37,035 nt of DNA, taken from the NCBI GenBank assembly GCA_021816745.1, contig JAKAWY010000007.1, forward strand, positions 1-37,035, in the 5' to 3' direction. The notes beneath the pieces are model-generated. The model did no database searches. It had not been told where the DNA came from and was given only the letters and a program-made list of their open reading frames with translations. This document shows, piece by piece, positions 31,728 to 37,035 of this stretch (its first letter is position 1; each line of letters opens with the position of its first letter). This DNA is from Thermoplasmata archaeon. Lineage in GTDB: Archaea > Thermoplasmatota > Thermoplasmata > Thermoplasmatales > Thermoplasmataceae. Made by a program: the position numbers and the translations under genes.

Positions 31728-32651
31728 TCATGCCAGTGTGATTATGTCATTTAGTACAGCACCGGCAGTCTCTACTGGCCCATCTGTATCTTCTGACACT
31801 GTGACCGTAGACCTTCCAACAAATCCCATTCGCATTGACATAGCCATTGGATCGAGTCTAAGGAAAGAATCTCCCGTTTCCAGTGATTCAATTCTTGAAG
31901 TGACAGTAAATTTCTCATCGATACCAGCTGTAACTAGTAACCTCATATTTTTGTCAGGTGAATTTCTAATACCCTCATATTTTAGATCCTTCAGCCTTAA
32001 ATTCTGGCCAAAAATTGCATTACTTATGATTATTGCCTTTCTTGCTGAATCAAGTCCGGTTAAATCATCTGACATGTCAGTCTCACCAATTCCCTCTTTA
32101 ATAGCCATTTTGCAGGCCTCATCAAAAGATATGCCTTCAGTAATCATCCGCATTACATAGTTGGCTGTAAGATTTACAATTCCCTGAAAATAATTGCATT
32201 GGAATCCCTGTAAAGATGAATTTAGAAGACTGAAAATAGGCAACCCGCCAGCCACCGTAGCTTCAAAAAGCATCCTTTTTCCTGTTTCATTTTTCTTAGC
32301 CATTATTTCCTGCCAGTGGTTTGCCAACCCGGACTTGTTGGCTGATACAACATCTGCCCCTTTTTCAAATGCTTTCCTATAGGTTTCAAGTTCCATTTTC
32401 CCGTCTTTTGAAGCGGTCCTCAGATCCACATATATGTCAAAATCTAATTCATCAAATGATTTTTTCTCTGGATGTTCAGATGGTGAATTTAAAAAATTCA
32501 ACACATCAGTTTTTTCCAGATGTTTCCCGGTAATCTGGCCCCTGCGATTCTCAATTCCAGCAACTGTAAATGGCATATCCCCGCTGTAAATCAAATCCAG
32601 AAGGTTTTTACCAACATTTCCAGTTCCTGCTATGAACACTGAACGCTTCAA
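31728..32651 (-). CDS. hom: Homoserine dehydrogenase
   Basis: This enzyme reduces aspartate semialdehyde to homoserine with NAD(P)H in threonine and methionine synthesis. The 307-residue monofunctional form has [12 protein letters not shown] (Rossmann GxGxxG), SANKSGLA with N105 and K106, [10 protein letters not shown], and the catalytic-domain phrases [30 protein letters not shown]. The ACT domain of longer enzymes is absent, so it is probably not inhibited by threonine through that domain. It starts at a TTG that overlaps the gyrA stop as TTGA, so it is translationally coupled to a DNA topoisomerase gene, an unusual pairing. Confidence 0.93.
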   Translation of the reverse strand: MKRSVFIAGTGNVGKNLLDLIYSGDMPFTVAGIENRRGQITGKHLEKTDVLNFLNSPSEHPEKKSFDELDFDIYVDLRTASKDGKMELETYRKAFEKGADVVSANKSGLANHWQEIMAKKNETGKRMLFEATVAGGLPIFSLLNSSLQGFQCNYFQGIVNLTANYVMRMITEGISFDEACKMAIKEGIGETDMSDDLTGLDSARKAIIISNAIFGQNLRLKDLKYEGIRNSPDKNMRLLVTAGIDEKFTVTSRIESLETGDSFLRLDPMAMSMRMGFVGRSTVTVSEDTDGPVETAGAVLNDIITLA

Positions 32652-35035
32652 GCCAGATCAACCTTTCCTACCGAGATAACCTCATCACCCTCTTCCAGGT
32701 TGATAATTGTAACACCCTGTGCATTTCTTCCGATGGCCCTGATTGAAGAAACCGGAGTCCTGAGAGTTTGTTCCATCCTGGTCATTACAATAATTTCGTC
32801 ACCTTCAGAAACAGGCATTGAGGAAACTAGCTTACCGGTTCTCTTGGTAATGTTCATTATTTTAATTCCAGAAGATCCACGGTGATGTGGGGTAAACTCA
32901 ATTTCAGGCGTTTTCTTACCCAAACCCTTGGCTGATATGGTAAATACATGTTCTCCGGGATTCAATGGGAATGCATTAAGAACTGTCTCATTAAGCCCAA
33001 TCCTCATAGCTTTTACACCCATGGAAGTCCTTCCAGTAGTCCTCATTTCAGCAATCCTGAATCTTGATGCCCTACCGGTATCTGAAACAATCATGGCATC
33101 CATGCTGCTGTCAGCAAAGAAAACTGAGGAAAGGCTGTCTCCATCTTCAAGCCTGATTGCCCTAATTCCCACAGATCTTATATTCTCAAATTCAGAAACA
33201 TTTGTCTTTTTGATAAGACCATGTGTGGTGGCCATCATAATGTATCCGTCTATTGAAAATATTCCACGCAGCATATGAGATATGTTTTCGCCGGGCTGCA
33301 GATTGAAGAATGTGGATGCTATGACACCAGCTCCCCTTCTGCTCTTGCTTTCAATGGAGTAAGCTTTGATACGGTATACTCTTCCAGAGGAAGTAAAGAA
33401 TAAAACAGGATCATGTGAACTGCAGTATACAATATCTCTCACCTGGTCTTCGTTCCTTACACTGGTCTGTACACCTCTTCCGCCTCTTTTCTGTGACCTG
33501 TATTCATCCAGTGTTACCCTTTTAATGAAACCCTTGTCAGTAAGGATAAGAACTGAATCTTCAACTGGAATGGCATCCTCCATGTTTATAATTCCAATTT
33601 CACCCTTTATAACTTCAGTCCTTCTTTTGTCTCCGAATTTTTTAATTATGTCCTGAAGGTCTTCAATAAGAATCTCCCTTCTCAGTGAATCCTTCTGAAT
33701 AATCTCCTCAAGCTTAGTGATGCCGGATTTTACCTCAGCCAGTTCTTTCTGGGTTTTTTCTCTTTCAAGCCCCGTAAGTCTCTGCAGACGCATTTCCATT
33801 ATGGAATCGACCTGCCTGTCTGAAAGCGGAAAGTTTGATTTTAGGTGTGCTTTTGCCTCGGCAGAATCCTTGCTTTTCCTTATTGTATTAATTACAGCAT
33901 CCAGGTTATCCAGTGCTATGTTGAGACCTTCCAGAATGTGTTCTCGTTCCTTGAGTTTGGCAACATCAAACTGACTTCTTTTAAGGATGACATTTAACCT
34001 GTGCCTTATGAAACTGTCGATCATTTCCTTAAGGTTCATCTGCTTTGGCTGGTTGTCTTCCAGTACAAGATTGATAATTCCAATGCTCTGCTCCAGTTCG
34101 GTGTGCATATATAGCTGGTTAAGAACCATCTCCTTCAGATCATCATCGCTTACTTTTATTACAACCCTCATACCTTCCCTGTCACTCTCATCCCTGATGT
34201 CCGTGATTCCTGTGATTATTCCATCATTGAGCTTTTTGGCAAGTTTCTCCAAAAATAGTGATTTATTTACTGAATATGGCAAACTGGAGATCACAATGTG
34301 TTTCTTTGTGGACAGGTCAACTACTCCTCTGGTTCGTACCTTTCCCCTTCCATTTGTATAAGCATCCATGAGTTCCTTGCTGAACCATAGAATACCTCCA
34401 CCCGGGAAATCAGGCCCCTTAATATGGGTAAGCATATCCTCCACAGTGCAGGATGGATTCTTTACTGCCATAATTGCAGCATTGCACACCTCATTGAGGT
34501 TGTGAGGAAGCATGTTTGTAGCCATACCCACAGCAATTCCTGAAGTCCCGTTCAATAACAGGTTTGGCACTCTGGAAGGCAGGTATTCAGGTTGCTGAAG
34601 TGTCCCATCAAAATTCAGGTAAAATGGTACGGTTTCCTTGTCAATGTCTTCCAGCATAGCCTCTGACAGTTCAGAAAGCCTGGCCTCAGTATACCTCATG
34701 GCTGCAGGTTCATCCCCATCTATGGACCCGAAGTTCCCCTGGCCGTCTATGAGCATATACCTCATACTGAAATCCTGGGCCATTCTGGCCATGGCATCAT
34801 ATATGGCACTATCCCCATGTGGATGGTATTTACCCATGGTTTCTCCTACTATCCTGGCTGACTTTTTGTATGGCTTGTCAGAAGTAAATCCATTTTCATA
34901 CATTGAAAATAGAATTCTTCTCTGAACAGGTTTTAACCCGTCTCTCACATCCGGAATGGCCCTGCTGACAATCACACTCATTGCATAATCCAGGTACGAC
35001 TTCTTCATTTCACTATCAATATGTCTTGTTTCCAT
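32648..35035 (-). CDS. gyrA: DNA gyrase subunit A
   Basis: The 795-residue protein is a bacterial-type type IIA topoisomerase subunit A. It has the helix-turn-helix and the [10 protein letters not shown] phrase (33-42). The catalytic tyrosine Y115 lies in AMRYTEARL after R114, and a C-terminal six-bladed pinwheel follows. The GyrA box is QKRGGRG at 515-521. This seven-residue box marks it as gyrase, which wraps DNA and introduces negative supercoils, and not as topoisomerase IV. It follows gyrB by nine bases. A strong Shine-Dalgarno (GAGGTGAT) overlaps the gyrB stop. Bacterial gyrases in archaea are the product of lateral transfer (established for Thermoplasmatales and others). Confidence 0.97.
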   Translation of the reverse strand: METRHIDSEMKKSYLDYAMSVIVSRAIPDVRDGLKPVQRRILFSMYENGFTSDKPYKKSARIVGETMGKYHPHGDSAIYDAMARMAQDFSMRYMLIDGQGNFGSIDGDEPAAMRYTEARLSELSEAMLEDIDKETVPFYLNFDGTLQQPEYLPSRVPNLLLNGTSGIAVGMATNMLPHNLNEVCNAAIMAVKNPSCTVEDMLTHIKGPDFPGGGILWFSKELMDAYTNGRGKVRTRGVVDLSTKKHIVISSLPYSVNKSLFLEKLAKKLNDGIITGITDIRDESDREGMRVVIKVSDDDLKEMVLNQLYMHTELEQSIGIINLVLEDNQPKQMNLKEMIDSFIRHRLNVILKRSQFDVAKLKEREHILEGLNIALDNLDAVINTIRKSKDSAEAKAHLKSNFPLSDRQVDSIMEMRLQRLTGLEREKTQKELAEVKSGITKLEEIIQKDSLRREILIEDLQDIIKKFGDKRRTEVIKGEIGIINMEDAIPVEDSVLILTDKGFIKRVTLDEYRSQKRGGRGVQTSVRNEDQVRDIVYCSSHDPVLFFTSSGRVYRIKAYSIESKSRRGAGVIASTFFNLQPGENISHMLRGIFSIDGYIMMATTHGLIKKTNVSEFENIRSVGIRAIRLEDGDSLSSVFFADSSMDAMIVSDTGRASRFRIAEMRTTGRTSMGVKAMRIGLNETVLNAFPLNPGEHVFTISAKGLGKKTPEIEFTPHHRGSSGIKIMNITKRTGKLVSSMPVSEGDEIIVMTRMEQTLRTPVSSIRAIGRNAQGVTIINLEEGDEVISVGKVDLA

Positions 35036-35038
35036 GAA

Positions 35039-35046
35039 ATCACCTC
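35039..35046 (-). promoter_or_regulatory. Shine-Dalgarno of gyrA overlapping the gyrB stop
   Basis: On the minus strand, GAGGTGAT matches the 16S anti-Shine-Dalgarno (GGAGGTGATC) across eight bases. It ends three bases before the gyrA ATG (35035) and contains part of the gyrB stop codon. Ribosomes ending gyrB are placed to start gyrA. Confidence 0.7.
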
Positions 35047-36976
35047 AAACGTCTATGTCCTTGACGTACCTTGCATTCTGCTCGATGAATATTCTCCTTG
35101 GTTCAACTTTTTCACCCATAAGTATGGAGAACATCCTGTCTGCCTCTTCAACGCTGTCTATGTCAACCTTAACGAGTTTTCTTGTATCAGGATTCATTGC
35201 AGTTTCCCATAACTGGTCACCATTCATTTCTCCCAGACCTTTGAATCTCTGGATTATTACATTTTTACCCATGCTCTTTACAACATCATTCATTTCTTCT
35301 TCTGTATAGACATAAACCACTTTATCCCCTTTCTGGATCCTGAAAAGTGGCGGTTCGGCGAAATAAATATTTCCGTTGGTGATGAGTGATCTTGAGTGGC
35401 GGTAGAAAAACGTCAGTAGCAGAGTTCTTATATGTGCTCCATCCACATCAGCATCAGTCATTATGATGATCTTCCCGTACCTCAATTTCTTAAGATCAAT
35501 TTCATCACCTATACCGGATCCAAGAACTGCTATGAGATCCCTTATAATTTGATTTGAAAAAGCCTTGTCATCGCTTACTTTCTCAACGTTCAGGATTTTA
35601 CCCCTCAACGGTAAAACGGCCTGGAATTCCCTGTTCCTTGCCTGTTTGGTTGAACCTCCTGCTGAATTACCCTCCACTATGTACAACTCAGACTTTTCCT
35701 TGTCTGTGGATGAACAGTCTGAAAGTTTGCCAGGAAGCGTGCCACTCTCCAGGGTTGTTTTTCGTCTTACAAGTTCCCTTGCCCTTCTTGATGCCTCCCT
35801 GGCCTCAGCAGCAAGCATTGCCCTCTTAACGATCTTATCCGCGTATGCAGGATAACTTTCAAGAAACAACTTCATGGTGGATTCCACCATGGACTGGACG
35901 ATTCCTTTAACTTCACTGTTGCCCAGTTTTGCCTTTGTCTGGCCTTCAAACTGGGGATTCATCATCTTCACATGAACTATGGAAACTATTCCCTCCCTGA
36001 TATCTTCACCGATGACAGTATCAATTCCCTTGTAAGTGTCCTTTTTCCTGGCAAAATCCAGCACGGCTTTTGAGAGGCCAGCCTTGAATCCTGCGAGATG
36101 TGTTCCACCCTCAGGGGTTCCTATATTGTTTACAAATCCCTCAATAATCTCACTGCCTGAATTAGTATACTGTAGTGCATATTCCAAAATTATGCCGTCT
36201 TTCTCAGATGTTTCATGAATTGTGCTGCTGAGTAATGGATTTTCCCCTTCGGAGATATATGCCACGAATGCAGAGAGGCCCCCATCGAAATGAAAAGAGT
36301 TTACATAAGAATCAGATTCATCTGAAAGAATGAAGGTGATGTTTGAATTCAGGAATGCCAGTTCTCTAAGCCTTTTTTCAAGTATCTCCCTTGAAAATTT
36401 CAAAGTCTGGAATATTTCAGGGTCAGGCCAGAATTTGGTCACAGTGCCGGATTTATCAGGCATGTTCAGTTTGATTCCCATGCCAGTAATCTCATCAGGA
36501 GTTCTCTTAGCTATGGTTCCCTGTGTGATTCCCTTGCTGAATTCCATGGAATACATAGACTCAGGTTTTTTAACTACAGCAACTAATCTTGAAGAGAGTG
36601 CATTGACAACATGAACACCCACTCCATGCAGTCCTCCTGTTATTTTGTAAACCTTCTTGTCGAATTTAGCGCCGCTATGCAATTCCGTTAAAACAATTTC
36701 GAGGCCAGGCTTTCCATATTTTGGATGAATATCAACAGGGATACCCCTTCCATTATCCTCTACCGTAATACTGCCATCTGTTCCTATGGTGACATAGATA
36801 TGATCCCCGTAACCTGCCCCAGCTTCATCAACACTGTTGTCCACCACTTCATAAACCATATGGTGAAGTCCTTCTGTACTGGTATTTCCGATATACATGC
36901 CAGGAACTTTCCTGACAGCTTTTAATCCTTCCAGCACCTCAATTTTAGATGCGTCGTAATTATCCAATTTAACCAT
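35045..36976 (-). CDS. gyrB: DNA gyrase subunit B
   Basis: The 643-residue ATPase subunit has a GHKL ATP site with E43-V-V-D46-N (EVVDNSVDEA), DNGRGIP, GGLHGVGVHVV and a TOPRIM domain (EGNSAGGSTKQARNREFQAV and TDADVDGAHI). The C-terminal QRFKGLGEMN is intact. It has the shorter form lacking the 165-residue insert of enterobacterial GyrB. It is first in the gyrB-gyrA-hom operon, and a TTTATAA box about 23 bases before the ATG suggests a leaderless mRNA. ATP-driven supercoiling through the A2B2 complex is known for the family. Confidence 0.97.
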   Translation of the reverse strand: MVKLDNYDASKIEVLEGLKAVRKVPGMYIGNTSTEGLHHMVYEVVDNSVDEAGAGYGDHIYVTIGTDGSITVEDNGRGIPVDIHPKYGKPGLEIVLTELHSGAKFDKKVYKITGGLHGVGVHVVNALSSRLVAVVKKPESMYSMEFSKGITQGTIAKRTPDEITGMGIKLNMPDKSGTVTKFWPDPEIFQTLKFSREILEKRLRELAFLNSNITFILSDESDSYVNSFHFDGGLSAFVAYISEGENPLLSSTIHETSEKDGIILEYALQYTNSGSEIIEGFVNNIGTPEGGTHLAGFKAGLSKAVLDFARKKDTYKGIDTVIGEDIREGIVSIVHVKMMNPQFEGQTKAKLGNSEVKGIVQSMVESTMKLFLESYPAYADKIVKRAMLAAEAREASRRARELVRRKTTLESGTLPGKLSDCSSTDKEKSELYIVEGNSAGGSTKQARNREFQAVLPLRGKILNVEKVSDDKAFSNQIIRDLIAVLGSGIGDEIDLKKLRYGKIIIMTDADVDGAHIRTLLLTFFYRHSRSLITNGNIYFAEPPLFRIQKGDKVVYVYTEEEMNDVVKSMGKNVIIQRFKGLGEMNGDQLWETAMNPDTRKLVKVDIDSVEEADRMFSILMGEKVEPRRIFIEQNARYVKDIDV

Positions 36977-36994
36977 GTTCGGTATACAATGTAG

Positions 36995-37004
36995 TTATAA
37001 AAAC
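36995..37004 (-). promoter_or_regulatory. TATA box of the gyrB operon
   Basis: GTTTTTATAA on the minus strand lies 18-28 bases before the gyrB ATG at 36976, at the leaderless-promoter distance. The remaining 31 bases to the window end are A/T-rich only. Confidence 0.5.
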
Positions 37005-37035
37005 TTGCCCAGATTCAGATTTTTAAAGCGTTTTT

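Noticed and set aside
33987-34361. Plus-strand frame inside gyrA
   Set aside because: It is the complement of the gyrA coding sequence with low-complexity Ser/Leu composition; no evidence of expression.
1-37035. CRISPR array, insertion sequence, prophage or rRNA
   Set aside because: No regularly spaced repeats, transposase, integrase or rRNA-like sequence was seen on either strand by reading.

Overview
The window looks like a chromosomal segment of a low-GC archaeon, most likely of the order Thermoplasmatales (inference). The archaeal marks are the gene block rps13-rps4-rps11-rpoD, a stand-alone archaeal-type NMN adenylyltransferase, DUF211, archaeal TATA-like boxes 23-30 bases before many start codons (leaderless transcripts), and a CAU tRNA. 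A complete bacterial-type gyrB-gyrA pair in an archaeon fits Thermoplasmatales well, as do the paired AsnC/Lrp-type regulator, the PP2C phosphatase and the many small-solute transporters. I see no rRNA, insertion sequence, CRISPR array, integrase or replication origin.

Layout. 1-3.9 kb: an M20 metallopeptidase, then a minus-strand operon of aminotransferase, a membrane-anchored coiled-coil protein and nadM. 4.0-8.2 kb: a 14-TM drug-type MFS exporter convergent with a double-HTH AsnC/Lrp-like regulator, a MazG-type pyrophosphohydrolase and a second MFS carrier. 8.3-12.0 kb: PP2C phosphatase, aldo/keto reductase, a small membrane protein, a VOC protein, a CinA N-domain protein and a 33-residue one-TM microprotein. 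12.0-17.9 kb: a tight plus-strand run of six genes. The first half is DUF211, a short VIT1/CCC1-like carrier and a polytopic protein with a Cys-x-Cys motif. The second half is a fumarylacetoacetate-hydrolase-family enzyme, an unrecognised 293-residue protein and a HerA/TraG-like ATPase with a nuclease-like C-terminal domain. 18.0-22.6 kb: a DEAD-box RNA helicase with an RGG-like tail, then a methylcitrate-cycle operon (prpD-prpB-citrate synthase). 22.6-24.5 kb (minus): inositol-phosphatase-like protein, NAD kinase and a JAMM protease, overlapping. 24.6-26.9 kb (minus): rps13-rps4-rps11-rpoD. 27.0-31.7 kb: thioesterase, SRPBCC-like protein, tRNA(CAU), M13 peptidase and pirin. 31.7-37 kb (minus): gyrB-gyrA-homoserine dehydrogenase.

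How the genes work together. NAD(P) supply is served twice: nadM makes NAD, and the NAD kinase/phosphatase pair could set the NAD:NADP balance. The prp operon would condense propionyl-CoA with oxaloacetate and split methylisocitrate into pyruvate and succinate. The two most novel-looking units are the DUF211/VIT-like/Cys-x-Cys trio, a candidate metal-handling system, and the ATPase-nuclease-like protein coupled to an orphan partner, a candidate DNA-processing system. Both functions are inferences.

Translation signals fall in two classes. First genes tend to be leaderless, while some internal genes carry Shine-Dalgarno sequences (e.g. GAGGTGAT before gyrA) or stop/start overlaps (ATGA or TTGA). 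No intergenic gap exceeds 300 bases; the longest, 27454-27717, holds only two divergent promoters.
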